A DNA stretch of 64,000 nucleotides from Cylindrotheca closterium (lineage: Eukaryota; Bacillariophyta; Bacillariophyceae; Bacillariales; Bacillariaceae). Shown in pieces: positions 33,913 through 45,554 of this stretch (the stretch's first letter is position 1; every line of letters begins with the position of its first letter). The position numbers were made by a program, and so were the translations under genes. Location: positions 1 through 64,000 of the forward strand of contig CAKOGP040001869.1 of assembly GCA_933822405.4 (NCBI GenBank). Direction: 5' to 3'. Under the pieces are notes generated by a model. That model was not told the origin of the DNA. It worked only from the letters and a program-made list of their open reading frames with translations, and did not search any database.

Positions 33913-34977
33913 ATGATGTTATGGAATCAGAAAATAGGTCCTAATGGAAAACCTTTGTCGCCATCCAGCAGGATTCATCAAAAGATTCAACGAGTAGTAA
34001 CAGCGATCATTGCTTGCTCTCCCTTTCTGTGGGTCTTTTCATCCTATTCCAATAGGAGCATCGCGTTGACCAGCAGTCTCCGTGATCCAAATAGAGGGAA
34101 AGGTGGACACCCCATAGTCGAATGCTCCATACTGAAACAATTTCAGATTTGCTCTCATCGGTTGCTCGAACCACCCGACAATACAGTGGCAGGATCCATG
34201 GCAGCAATGACAGCATTTTGGAATCGGGGCATTCGATGTTTTGACATTGATTCCGTCACCACCAAAGACAGTCAATTGATAGCAGCTCACCCTGAGATAC
34301 TTGGTCCCAAGATCAGTCCAAATTCCAAATCCTTTGATCCTGCATCGTTTACCTTGGAGGATATGCGCAGTTTAGGTGCTGACGAAGAAGGCTTCCCAGT
34401 GCTCATTACGGTCTTGGAGCACTATGCATCTCTGATCAACAGTGATGAAACAACCAAAATACCGTACTTTTCGGAAAATTCCCAATATGTGCGAGGTTCT
34501 TTGTTCCATTTGGATTTGAAGGGCCCAAATCTCACACCAAAGCATTTGGATCATATCCAAGACAAACTACTGGAGCTCGGGATACAGAACAATGTAGCAA
34601 TCTGCGCTGGTGTACTGAAGGATGGAGACGTTGGACCTGGATTTGATATGCTGAAGCACCTAGGACGGAATGCATCTAGAGGAAGCATGTGCCTAGTGTT
34701 GCGAGATCGAGAAGAAAGGGATAGAAATGTTGCTATGGTACACGATGTTGTTAACAATAACGAAGCTATTCGCTCGTATGCATCCTCATACAAGTTTGAG
34801 AAAGAGTTCTTCTCGCAGCTTCGAGGCATGCCCATTATCACCTGGACCATTGACAATGAGGAGACTCTGACCTATTCCATTGAAAGCGGCGCTGCAGGGG
34901 TTGTTACCAATCATCCCATGAAGCTTCAAAAGATGCTTCAAGACTGGATCAAGGGTAATCAATGCGTTGGAGGCTGA
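33913..34977 (+). CDS. Glycerophosphodiesterase-like protein, membrane anchored
   Basis: 354 residues from ATG 33913 (the frame runs to 33892, but that codon is GTG). An N-terminal hydrophobic segment (VVTAIIACSPFLWVFSS, about residues 28-45) suggests a signal anchor. A TIM-barrel GDPD pattern follows: CSHRLLEPPDNTVAGSMAA, FWNRGIRCFDIDSVTTKDSQ, LIAAHPEIL, SLFHLDLKG, and at the end ITWTIDNEETLTYSIESGAA with VVTNHP. Active GDPDs have AHRG, ENT, E-x-D and HD; here they are SHR, DNT, D-x-D and HP. Glu-to-Asp changes might keep metal binding, but the general layout is diverged, so substrate and activity are open. Confidence 0.75.
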   Translation: MMLWNQKIGPNGKPLSPSSRIHQKIQRVVTAIIACSPFLWVFSSYSNRSIALTSSLRDPNRGKGGHPIVECSILKQFQICSHRLLEPPDNTVAGSMAAMTAFWNRGIRCFDIDSVTTKDSQLIAAHPEILGPKISPNSKSFDPASFTLEDMRSLGADEEGFPVLITVLEHYASLINSDETTKIPYFSENSQYVRGSLFHLDLKGPNLTPKHLDHIQDKLLELGIQNNVAICAGVLKDGDVGPGFDMLKHLGRNASRGSMCLVLRDREERDRNVAMVHDVVNNNEAIRSYASSYKFEKEFFSQLRGMPIITWTIDNEETLTYSIESGAAGVVTNHPMKLQKMLQDWIKGNQCVGG

Positions 34978-35503
34978 TTTTTCAAAAAGAAGCAAAGACA
35001 TGTGAAAATATGAAACGCGCCCTTTCCAGAACAGACGAAAGCGTGTGTTGAAGGCAAACCTCGAGTTTGGTGTTGCTGTTATCTTACTGGCTCGGCGACA
35101 TTCTCATTTCCGCTGTTGCCTGTTTCAAGAGATTCCAGCAACGGGTTAAAAATACACCAGCAAAGTGAAAAGAGAAGGAATGTTTACCGGACTTCTTCGT
35201 TTCCGACGAGCCACCACTGCACGTCTAAACTACTCATTGCAACCGATTTTGACTGATCAGGTGGAGATTGCAAGACATGGAGTCTGAGATATTCTGAGGA
35301 TTGGAACTAGTGCCCATACCCAACTTCCTAATCAAAGATGATCTGATACTCATCCCTCCTCACTAACATCTTGTTTGGCAAACAGTGTACCAGTGTAGAC
35401 GTGAAGACTCAATCAAGTTATTGCTGCAACAATGTTTTTCCATGGGAATTTCAAATGATGATATTTTAATAGTATTGAAATGTTTCTCTATTCCCTAATT
35501 TAC
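34978..35503. other. Convergent intergenic region
   Basis: 526 bp between two gene ends; nothing recognised. Confidence 0.5.
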
Positions 35504-36235
35504 TCACAAATCATCGGTCAGGTCCAACACCAAATGCTCTTCACCCGCCTTGAAGGCAGGCTTTCCCAAATACGGGCACGACGCACAACGAAAGGCGTCT
35601 CCCAAGGCACAATTGCCGCACGAACTACTTGGCGCTTGCTTCACTTCTCCAGAGGTAGCCTTTTCGGCATCTGCTCGTCCACAGGTACAGTCGTCACAGG
35701 GCTTGCGACCGGAACAGTCGTCCGTGGCTGTGCGAGCGCCCATTGCTGGTGGAGGTGCCAACAAGTCGTCCGACAAGAGGGCGTCTTCGTCAATCATGTC
35801 TTCGTCACCGTCATCGAGTGAAATCGTGACTGTATTTTTTGGCTTCAAAGGAGCTGCGGCAATGGTAGTGGCCTTGCGAGTGGCCGTCAAAGTACGTCCA
35901 GCAGCAGTCTTTTGTTCGGAAGCTCCTGACAATCCAGCGAGAAGGAAAGAAGTGTGAATGGGAGTCAAATCAGCATCGTCTCCCATCACTTTGATTGAGA
36001 CAGAAGCATTCTCCCGAAACAAAGGGGCCCAGTTGGCCAATTCCATGGGATTGTAGAGTGTGGCCAAATCCGAAGCGGAAACGACAACCGAAAGTTGGTC
36101 AATGGAAGAAGGGACCATTCCTTGACGACTTGCTTCGACCTCTTGGGAAGTGGAAGCGCTAAGAATCTTGGCGCCGTTGCTGCTAACATCGGAGGTGTTG
36201 CCGAGCAAGAGGCAGACAGAAGTAGGTGCAACCAT
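35504..36235 (-). CDS. CIAPIN1: Anamorsin/DRE2, cytosolic Fe-S assembly electron carrier
   Basis: DRE2 passes electrons from TAH18 to the cytosolic iron-sulfur assembly machinery. 243 residues from ATG 36235 ([13 protein letters not shown]). The N-terminal 130 residues correspond to the methyltransferase-like domain, shorter than in human (312 residues overall). The linker has the acidic patch [14 protein letters not shown]. The C-terminal CIAPIN1 domain holds both cysteine clusters: C-x5-C-x2-C-x-C in [15 protein letters not shown] and C-x2-C-x7-C-x2-C in [19 protein letters not shown], the second being the family signature. The first cluster's leading spacing (5) is shorter than I recall for human (8). 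MMS19, from the same pathway, lies at 41574-45554. Confidence 0.95.
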   Translation of the reverse strand: MVAPTSVCLLLGNTSDVSSNGAKILSASTSQEVEASRQGMVPSSIDQLSVVVSASDLATLYNPMELANWAPLFRENASVSIKVMGDDADLTPIHTSFLLAGLSGASEQKTAAGRTLTATRKATTIAAAPLKPKNTVTISLDDGDEDMIDEDALLSDDLLAPPPAMGARTATDDCSGRKPCDDCTCGRADAEKATSGEVKQAPSSSCGNCALGDAFRCASCPYLGKPAFKAGEEHLVLDLTDDL

Positions 36236-36475
36236 TGTAAGTGTACCGTATGTTTTGATGATGTTTGTGTTTCTTTTGTCGTGTGTGTTCGAGATGTTTG
36301 TTGTGAGTCCCTCGTTCACGTACCAGGTCTACTTGCGCTAAGCGTACAAATGAGAATCCCGATCAGGACTCACCCTTCGAATTTGTTCCAAGTTCTTCTA
36401 GAATGTGATAGGTACAGGATTCCAAGACGCTTTGGGTGTAGCAAAACAAAATTATACCTTATACTTCTAAAGTAG

Positions 36476-38479
36476 CTAGCTTGGTGTATTCCATACTTCC
36501 ACCTTTTCGTAAAGTGCTGGTCTAATCGAGATGCTTCTCCATCCGGATTTATCAGTCTTCTTTTCTTGGACCACCACCAATCCCTTTGAATTGCCCTCGG
36601 AACCATCGGACGACATATCATCATTTGGGGTGGCCTCACCATTGCTGTCGGTGGATCGCACTTCGTGGAGATATATTGTTTCGGTTGTAGTCGAATGAAA
36701 TTGAATCAAGGGTTCGCAGTCTCCAACGAGGGATTTGGGGTAGACATCAAAGCTTTGGTGACACTTGATGGTTACACTAGCGAGGCGTACTAGAATATCA
36801 ATGGTACCTGGTCGAACCATTCGACCTTCCATTGACAACGTATTTGTAGGAACAACTTCCACGTCTTCACCACCGAATAGATCACGAATTACAAAATAGG
36901 CATCTCCACCATTCCCTGTTCGACTGGCGGCAATGAGTAGCCGTCTCGTCAAAAGATCAATTGTAGAGACGTGAAATCTGGATTGTCGCCGTCGAAATTT
37001 CCTCTCTTTGGCTCGCTCTGCATTGGGCGACGGTGGTTCAATGTCATCCGCACTAGTATCCCTATCAGAAGAGTCGAATTCTGAGGAAGAAATAACAATG
37101 GAGTCACTTGCACTGTCTTCGGAATGCTGAGAAGATATTCGTCTTACGGCCGCTTTACGCCTGGACTTCTTGGGTGAACCATGTTTTGTCTTTGGCTTAG
37201 CCGCCGTCAATGATCTTGAATTTAAAGTTTGGGTCAGCAGTTGGAGAAGATCCTTTCGACTGGTCACTGGTGGTAAGACGTGACCATTCACAGTGATAAC
37301 CTCCCGTTGCAAGTCCCGCAAGGCTTGTTTCAACACCATCGCGTTGTCCACCAGCTCGTTCACATTTTCGGCCATGGCGCATACGTGTGGTGCCAGCTCG
37401 ATGTTTTGCAGTTTGTGCCTTTGCTCATGACAAACTTCCAACAAGTGTCCAATCGATTTAAATTCAATTGTTTTGAACAATCGTCGCAGTCTTGGATCCA
37501 AAGCCTTTGTCATCATACGTTCCAGCTCGCAGCCCTCAACCACATTTTCAAAATTGGTTTGCAAATACCGAATGTACTTTAACACGAGAGGAGTCAGAAG
37601 GGATTCTGCATTTCCTTCGGGTGACGACAAGAAAGCTAGAGATGCAAAGGATGTACCGTGCTCGTACTCCAGTACAATTCGTCGAATCACCTTGACAATG
37701 TCTTCCGACAATGACTCAACGGCAAGCACTTCCATAGTCAAACAGCTCAACAGCCTGGTAAGAGTAAAGTTCATGCTGCGAACACAGCCAGCTGTGGTAA
37801 CAAAGGCGTTGGTGATGTATCGAGCCCGTAATTTGATAATCTTTGGGTTTTCCATCGCAATAACGCATGCTTCCTTTAGGTTCCTCACTCTCTGAAGTGT
37901 TCGAATGTACAAATCCAATCGAATGACCAGTTCTTGTTCGGAAATTTGCGGCATGAGATTTCGCTTGCCCTTGACGGAAATTACTCTTTCAATAATAGAT
38001 GGTCTTTTGGAACTATCGATTGAGTCTTTGGAGGATGACTTTGAAATGTTGAACCCAGAAAGACCGTCACCAATCGAAACAACAGAAGGGTCATCCTTTT
38101 CTTCTCTAGAAGTAGGTTGCTGTATTAGAGTGGACGGTACGGCGAGCATGCATCCAGCTAGAAAAGCTTCCATTCGGGCTCTGGCTCTTCTCGGAAGCGT
38201 TTCGTAGGATTTTTCCATGCTTTCATCCCACGTTGTAGGGTTCTCAGAAGGTCCATTTGGCAGGTAATCTCTCCAATTGCTGGCATTCTTCTTCTCTTCT
38301 TCCGCTTTTACTTTGATACTAGGTGGAAGCTCGGGAGCCGCATTCAAACAATTCAGAGTGACTGCCAGCAAGGGTCCCTTGAGAAAGGTTTTCATGTTGT
38401 CATCGTTGGGACTGTACGGGTCCAAGTGAGAAAAATACAATCCTGCAGCATCTTGCGCTTGTGCTCGCGATTGAGACAT
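36476..38479 (-). CDS. Large unknown protein, mainly helical
   Basis: 667 residues, single exon, ATG at 38479, unnamed. The N-terminus has a conserved look (AAGLYFSHLDPYSPNDDNMK, FLKGPLLAVTLNCLNAAPEL). A long helical core runs about residues 190-420 (LVIRLDLYIRTLQRVRNLKE, FVTTAGCVRSMNFTLTRLLS). A basic/Ser/Asp disordered block with SRRKAAVRRIS follows (about 430-510). The last part is strand-rich (YFVIRDLFGGEDVEVVPTNT, RPGTIDILVRLASVTIKCHQ, IQFHSTTTETIYLHEV). No signal or membrane segment. The helical-then-strand layout resembles a tether or adaptor, but that is speculation. It lies 240 bp downstream of DRE2 on the same strand and is divergent from the AAA gene. Confidence 0.75.
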   Translation of the reverse strand: MSQSRAQAQDAAGLYFSHLDPYSPNDDNMKTFLKGPLLAVTLNCLNAAPELPPSIKVKAEEEKKNASNWRDYLPNGPSENPTTWDESMEKSYETLPRRARARMEAFLAGCMLAVPSTLIQQPTSREEKDDPSVVSIGDGLSGFNISKSSSKDSIDSSKRPSIIERVISVKGKRNLMPQISEQELVIRLDLYIRTLQRVRNLKEACVIAMENPKIIKLRARYITNAFVTTAGCVRSMNFTLTRLLSCLTMEVLAVESLSEDIVKVIRRIVLEYEHGTSFASLAFLSSPEGNAESLLTPLVLKYIRYLQTNFENVVEGCELERMMTKALDPRLRRLFKTIEFKSIGHLLEVCHEQRHKLQNIELAPHVCAMAENVNELVDNAMVLKQALRDLQREVITVNGHVLPPVTSRKDLLQLLTQTLNSRSLTAAKPKTKHGSPKKSRRKAAVRRISSQHSEDSASDSIVISSSEFDSSDRDTSADDIEPPSPNAERAKERKFRRRQSRFHVSTIDLLTRRLLIAASRTGNGGDAYFVIRDLFGGEDVEVVPTNTLSMEGRMVRPGTIDILVRLASVTIKCHQSFDVYPKSLVGDCEPLIQFHSTTTETIYLHEVRSTDSNGEATPNDDMSSDGSEGNSKGLVVVQEKKTDKSGWRSISIRPALYEKVEVWNTPS

Positions 38480-38813
38480 GATCTACCGTTGGAGGAAGGA
38501 GAGATCCGTTTGATTGATCTAGTCAACAAGCTTCTGGGAGATTCGTTTGGGAATGCAACTACAGTAAACCTAGCGTCACAATAACGTCGATGTGTGTTTG
38601 TCGCGTCGGAGTTTCGATTTCGTTCGGATTTTTTGAAAATGGCTTAGCTGGGTCAACGGAAAAATTAAAAATTAGCGCAGAATGCGGCGCGCATATGACT
38701 GATACGACTCTACAGCGAATTGGTCGAAGCAGTCATCCCTCAACAGAGCATTTCATTTCATTTCATTTTCATCCCATACCAAACCTCTTGCTTGCCCTTT
38801 GCAATCCCGATGG
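38480..38813. other. Divergent intergenic region
   Basis: 334 bp between start codons of the unknown protein and the AAA ATPase. It carries a short TTTCA tandem run near 38750. Confidence 0.5.
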
Positions 38814-41559
38814 ATGATGGGATCAACTACAAACTCAAATTACCTACAACGGAGTAATGGTGCCATCTTTCTGGGATCCTCAATTGTTTCTCCAGTCTTT
38901 GTGGAAGTAATACCATTGGCGATGGATGTCAATTCTCATCAGCCATCATTCTCCAACTTTGGCTGCAAACAACACTTGAGACAATTAACCAAGAGTGCTG
39001 GCTTTTCATTTACTTCTGAAGACACTCCGGGTACGTTAGTGATTGAATGGGAAGACGCTACTACCAGCACCACTGCCGATGGCTTGCGATCTGGATATCT
39101 AATGGACCAAAAGGAGTCGACCCAACGTGTGATCCTTCCAGGGAATCCAAAGTCCACCCCTGTCTTTTTTCTGCCCTCGGAAGACCCGTCTGTGTTGGAC
39201 TTGCTGCCATGTTGTGTTCGTGTCTACAGTCAACGCATAAGGACGACCTCCCAACAATCCACATCGTTGGTTGCCTTTTCACCCGCTTGCTTGGTGCGGG
39301 TCCTTCCAATCTCGACAGCTCGATCGGGTACGTATCATGCCGACACGAATCGTTGGATCATGGACCTGGCCAAGACCATGCCATCTTGGTACCAACAACA
39401 ACAACTCCTGGATGCCCTCTCAGCCGAATCGGGAGATGAATTCTTGTCGGAAGATTTGCTACGAGAAGTGCAAACCAACCATAATGAGGATACAGTTCAT
39501 CAATTGAAAGTGCGACTGTCGTCGTTGTTGTCTGAAAACATTACGATTAGTACTACGGCAGATGCAAGACAGTTACAAAGGGAGCAACAAGAGCGGCGGT
39601 TGAAGATGGCGCAAGCCATTCGAGGTCATTGCAAAGAGAAACAAATACCATTAAAGCCTCTAGAAATTGGTGAGACAAGCCAAGAAGGACACAAGTCGCA
39701 AAGACATCCGCTCCAATGGGAGCCTTCTTTGATTATTCATTCCCCGAATCATGCTGACGGCAAGACATTGCTGGTACAAGCCATTGCCCATACCGTTGGA
39801 TGCTCCAAAATTCACCTCATTCGCCCAGGCGCTCTCTTGGCCAAATATGGAATCTATGCGGATGCCGCTCTCGAATCATTGTTGCATTCCATTGTGATCA
39901 GCTCGGCTGTTCGAGGTGATTGTATTTGCATCATTCTAGACCACTTGGATTCGCTCATGCCAGCACGATTATCGGGAAGAAGTACGACGGGAGATGCAGC
40001 AGCTCCAGTCATGAATGCAATTTGTAAGTTGGACTCAGGAAATATTCGCACGAGTACGATTGCAATTGGATATTACTGACCACATTTCGATAGCATCGTA
40101 TTTACGCAAGGTGACTTCGGTGCTCAAGTCGAGCCGAGAATGGCCCTTTCCAGTCAAGAACCCCTTATACAACGCTTACGGAAGTGGGGGTCGGGTTCTA
40201 ACGGTCAAAGTCGCTTTGGTTGGCATCGTCACCTGTCCCAATGATGGTTGGAAGTCTTTGCATCGAGATAAGGGAGGAAGCTCGACCATTTTGGAATCCT
40301 TAGTGGGTGGCACCTACCGCGTTCAACCGCCGATTGCGCCCACAAGGCTCCGGGCCTTTGCCACTGCGTTTGAAAATCGTCAGATTCGCTTAGATGACAG
40401 TGCCAAGGCGAGACTCCCCATTGCGGCTGCATCGGCAGCATGGGCTAAGGGTGCCGCCTTTGGAAAGGTGGCGAGAAACCTAGAATCAATTGTGAAGTCA
40501 CATATTGGCGTTTCATTTATGGTTGCATCGGTTCACAACATCGATATGGCAATGGCCATTGCAAAGAGTGGAAGCTCCCAGTTTGCACAGGTCACTTTTC
40601 AAGGAACAGAAGAAGAGCATACGGCTCATGGCCCAAAAGGTCGATCGTACTTTGAATCTGTTGGCGGTAATGTGGAGGCTAAGATTGCGCTGGAGAATGC
40701 GCTGGCCTTGGACCCACGCAAGCGAAAGGCCCTTTCCAAGTTTGGTTTGGCGCCACCCGTTGGAATTCTTTTGTATGGACCTCCTGGTTGTGGGAAGACT
40801 TTACTGGCCAAGGCGGTGGCAAAACTGTTAAAGGCCCCGCCTTCTGATAGTAGTGCTCCGTCCTTGGGGGGAACTTTTATTTCTCTGAGTTCCAGCGACA
40901 TTGTCCGAGCAGAAATTGGGACGAGCGAAAAGATGGTAGCCTCGACATTTGAATTTGCCGACAAAAATGCTCCTGCTGTTATATTCTTGGATGAGTTTCA
41001 GGCGCTATTCACAGAGAGAAGCCGAGGCGGGAGCGGAAAGCTTTCAACAACTTTGCTGCAGTGTTTGGACGATATCAAAAGATGGCAAAGAGTTGACAAC
41101 TTTGTTCAAGAGAATGGAAATATGGCTAACGAGCAAAATAACATTGACGAGCAACCAAGCAATCGAGTTATTGTTCTTGCAGCTACAAATACACCTTGGA
41201 TGATTGATTCAGCCTTCCTTCGCCCTGGGAGGTTTGATAGAATTGTTCACGTCGGACTTCCGAAACCGAATGAACGCGAGTCAATTTTGCGGGTTCACAT
41301 AGGCAGGATGAAGGTCGAAGGTGGAGCTGACATGATGGAGAAAGTATGCAGAAAACTGGCAGAGGCGACAGAAGGCTTTAGTGGCGCTGATCTGGAAGCT
41401 CTTTGTCGGTCTGCTGCCGTACGTGCCTTGATGGACATTGATGAAGATCCAAACCATATCGAGCTGACGGAAAGACACTTTGAAAAGGCGTTGGGACAGG
41501 ATGTACACGCGAGTAGTGATGCAGAGCTGGTGGAACGACTTCTAACATGGCGACTTTGA
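38814..41559 (+). CDS. Tandem AAA ATPase with degenerate first domain
   Basis: Two exons, 38814-40023 and 40094-41559 (70-bp intron, phase 1), give 891 residues. ATG 38814 was chosen because the upstream extension begins with a non-ATG codon. D1 (about residues 300-500) keeps GKT in SPNHADGKTLLVQAIAH but has IIILDHLDSL where Walker B Glu should be. D2 (from about 610) is intact: GILLYGPPGCGKTLLAKAVA (about 626-645), SSSDIVRAEIGTSEKMV, VIFLDEFQALF, VLAATNTP, LRPGRFDRIVHVGLP and GFSGADLEALCRSAAVRAL. This is a type II AAA machine of the CDC48/AFG2/PEX1-PEX6 group. An inert D1 with active D2 recalls PEX1/PEX6, but length and D2 text do not decide it. It ends 14 bp from the MMS19 stop. Confidence 0.83.
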
Positions 41560-41573
41560 TTGGATATGTCACA

Positions 41574-44500
41574 TTATCTACTACTTTGCTCTACCAAGTA
41601 CCAAGCGTTTCGCACTTCAACAGCAGCTTGCCTCAGCATACCAGAGGGGTGGTTGATAGCAGGTCCAAGCACAGAGACAACCGCTGGCTGAATCGTGGCA
41701 ACTGCTTTCCTTGCCCCTTCTAAATTGGCCAGTGCTGCTAGACCTTGTAGTGCGAGTAACTTCGTCGATACCTCTGACGATGGATCGGAAACAGCATATG
41801 CTTGAAGCAACCCTGTAACTAGTGTCAGCAAGAAACCATCCGCCTAAATTCATCACCAAGTGTCAGATTCAGTAATTGGCCTGTGCAAGAAAGAACACGT
41901 GCATATACTTACCGGCAACGAATGAGGAGCAGCTGATACCAATTTCAATATCGCAACCAAGACAAGATTCTTCGACGTTGTCGTCATTGGGTCAAATGCG
42001 GTACTCGGGTCAAAGAGTTCCGAAGATGAAAGACCTTCCACTGCCATGGCTGCCGTTTGATGTAAAGTCATCTTGCCCATCTTTGATAGATCAACGTTAC
42101 ATATCAAGTGACAAATCAAAACCATGAGGCTGACACTTGGTGGGGGAATACTGTTTCCAATTTGAGCCTGGCTTTTCTCTTCTTCGTATGCTTCCTTGAT
42201 ATATCTTAGACATACATGTGTCAACCTTTGCTTCATCAGTGGTTTGACATCTAGTGCCAGTATTGAACCGTATGCTGAAGCCGAAACAACACGCAATTTG
42301 GAAGCAACCTTTTCATCAACAAACGAAGACAAATCCAATTTATTCTCTGCACCCGAGGTGAAAGGCAATTGTGCCTTCCCCACGACCGCAAATTCTACTA
42401 AGAACTGTGCGATTTTCCCCGCTGTGTTGCTTGATGAGCCACCACGTCTTGCAGAAGAAGAAGCCTGATCATAGTTGTGAGGCTATGTCTCATCTGTGAG
42501 GGACAAAAGCTCATTTCATAACTTACCATTAATGAAAGAAAGTTGAGCCAATCCGTATAGGCGTGTTGATCAAACTTTGCTGAGGTGAATCGCTTCACTA
42601 GGTCGTCCACCACAGGCTTTACTGGACATTCCTTCATACCAAGATTGCCAAGCGAGAGCATTGTATGCATACAATAAGCAGCAGATGATCTGGTTTCGAC
42701 ATCATTACCTTCAGTCATAACGAGCTCCGTTAGTCCTGGGAGCATTCCGATGCATACTTCTTGCAATGAAGATCGGTCGGTGTCCATGTCGCCGTCTTCA
42801 ATTGAAGGGAGTTCATTTATCGCGCCCAAGGCACTTCCAAGGATCGGAAGCGTAATTGACAAAGTCCTCTTATCCGCTTCCGACATTGGGGGCAGGACGT
42901 CTGCCACATCGCGGTTGAGCTGCACAAGTGTCATTACGGGAACATTATTTTCGTATGCTGGGAGCAAATAGGAAAGGACCAGTTGGACCTTGGTAAGGAA
43001 CAATAGTTGTAACGCAGTTGCAACAGTGTACGTTAGTAAGCCTCACCAATACTCCATGGCCAAGAACACTATGTTTCCTGTTTCTTACCTTTGTACGTGC
43101 TGAATCCGCATTGCCCTTGCTCTCTTCAGTCGGTAGACTTAGGTTTGCCATTTTTTCTGTACTCTTGGAGTAACGCATTCTTCCCCCACCCAATGATTTC
43201 AGTATCGCCGATGACGCGGGGCTGTCATGGTACGCTCGAGCAGGAGAATCACCTCCGTTTCGTAGCACATAGGATAAGGCATCGCAGCATTGAATGCACG
43301 AATCATCGATAACCCCACCTTCAAGACTTTTCTGTAGAGCCTCCAATAAGGCGGTGATCGTTTGTGATGAGTACGTTGCACTTAGTGTGCAAGCCATTGC
43401 GATGGCTTTCTTGCTGGCACTAGATGCCAAGGGGAGGGATTTTGCAGCCTCCAAGAGTTTCGGTGTAACAACCTCTTTGACCAACTGTTGAATCGCTGGA
43501 CTCGAGACAACTGTTTTCGACGCATCGTTTGTCTCCTGGTCTACCACATTCCCTAGAATTGACCCTAGCGTCGAGCTACAAGCATCAACCCAGTCTGATT
43601 CGTCACTTGGACTTTTTTGCGTGACACTTTCTGACATAGTTTCAATGAACGAGCACAGTCGGGTCAAAAGCTCGTCCTTGAAAGTCTCCTCAGAAACCGC
43701 CAAAACTAAAAATTCCAGGGCTCTGGTCGCTCCAACCTTGATTGCCGGGGACAACTCCTTGTGTTCTACGGCATCTAAAAGAACTTTGGAAGCCTTTTTC
43801 GCGTATTGCTCCAGTGGGTGTGGATAGAAGACCACCCCTTCCTTGCGTCCGCGATTAATTGCGACCGTGCATGATGAAAAGAACGCTCCAATTCCATGAG
43901 TAGCAGCCGCAGCATCTTCGGTGTCTTCTAGGTTCTCCGACAGGAAGTCAAGCAATGATTCCAATCCAACTCCGAGGCAAAATCTCAATGTCCGAGGTCC
44001 ACCCGATGCTGTCAAGCACGCCATGTATGCAATGTTTAATCTTGACGCGGATGGTGACATGTCAATCTTTCGCTTTTGCTTCAAGAGCGGCTCGGATACA
44101 AAGGCATCCCACAGAGACTTGTCCGAAAGCATTTCCAATGCCAACGCCAAACTAGAAACCAGTGTTCGACAGTTGTCTGCCAAGATTTTATTATTCACTC
44201 CTTCAACTCCAGGTGCGGAGATGTCCATGGAAGATTCGTCGTGAGTTCGCTTGATTTCACTCCACAAGCTCTTCAAAGTGGGCGCATCTAATAGCTCGAC
44301 CATCGCAGAACCAGTTTCTGGGAATAATAATTTGGAAAGACACTCTGTTCCTTCAAGCTTGTCCAGCGTGCTTGGTGGCTCTTCACCTTCCAGCGGTACC
44401 AGTTGCTCCAGAAAGAGCCCAACAGTGAGATTTATCATGGGTAATCTTTTGTGTGCTATTGCATTTTTGTCCATCTTTGTGTAGCACAACACTGCAAGGA

Positions 44501-45554
44501 GTGCAGAATTCAATCCATCGCGAGTAATGCCATAAACATTATTCGGTGGAGGTGTGAATTGTATGGGGAAGTAAGGAGCCACGGCGTCGAAGAGATCCTC
44601 ACTGGGAAATACCAAGTCTTCCTTGCTTGATTCCAAAAAGTAGGGTTCGAAGGCTTGCTGCATTTCATGAAATATAGTCAATAGCTGTTGCAGACAACGA
44701 GGATCTGACTCGCCATGAAGACAGCTGGTAGTCAATCGAGTAAAGGTGATCAAATTTTGTTGCAGAACAGATTTGTCTTGCAACAAGGATGCGTCTGATC
44801 TGATTTGGTTCGTAATGCCGGCCACTCCCTTTATGGCACTCTCAATTAATTCAAAACAAAGCGATCGCTTCGACCGCGGCAGTGATGATAATTGTTCGCG
44901 CATATCTTTGGTCTCCGGTGGCATGCCGTAGTCATCTACTACCATCGAGTCGGGAGCTGCACACCGCAATTTGATCCCTTCTTGTGCAAACTGCAATCGA
45001 ATTTCAACGGCCTTTTGTACTTCGTCATCATTGGCAATACTGGAGCTGGATAATTGAAGAAGAGCGACGAGTCCATGAATCGCCGTATTGCGAATCATGC
45101 TGTCATAATCCTCTCCATAGTCATCGTCATCAATCGGGCCACAATGTTTCAACAGAAAGCCTCCGAGCAGTTGAGCCACTGTGTTGGAAAAGGAATTATT
45201 CTTGCAACCTTGAATTGCTCCCACCAAAACATGCAATGCCCGGTATCGACTTTCGTGATGAATTGCCGAAAAGGCTGGACCCAAATCTTGTATCAATTTG
45301 GCCAGTGCAATTTCAATTGGTGATTTCGTTTCAATTCGAATGTCTCCATCCAAAAAGACAGGATTGGAGTGGATTGCCTTGGTATTAAGATCCAAAAAGA
45401 ACGATTGAGAATCCTGTTGCAAGACCTCATGAGCAGCTGGAGTGTCTAACAATTCATCATTGTCTGATCCCTGTTCCTTCACGCATCTTTTGGCCCAACC
45501 TTGAAACAATTGTTCCAGCGACTTTATATCAGCCGGTGCTTGTTTTTTTGCCAT
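41574..45554 (-). CDS. MMS19: MMS19, cytosolic Fe-S targeting factor
   Basis: MMS19 is the scaffold of the CIA targeting complex that hands Fe-S clusters to nuclear DNA-repair and replication enzymes; the fold is all HEAT repeats. Four exons, 45554-43089, 42988-42527, 42464-41913 and 41843-41574, with introns of 100, 62 and 69 bp, all GT-AG and phase 0, give 1249 residues (human about 1030). The N-terminal signature is clear: YFPIQFTPPPNNVYGITRDG (about residue 330) with SRYRALHVLVGAI before it. The C-terminus ends AAVEVRNAWYLVEQ, the usual last HEAT motif. The extra length sits in central helices. It is tail to tail with the AAA gene. Confidence 0.9.
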
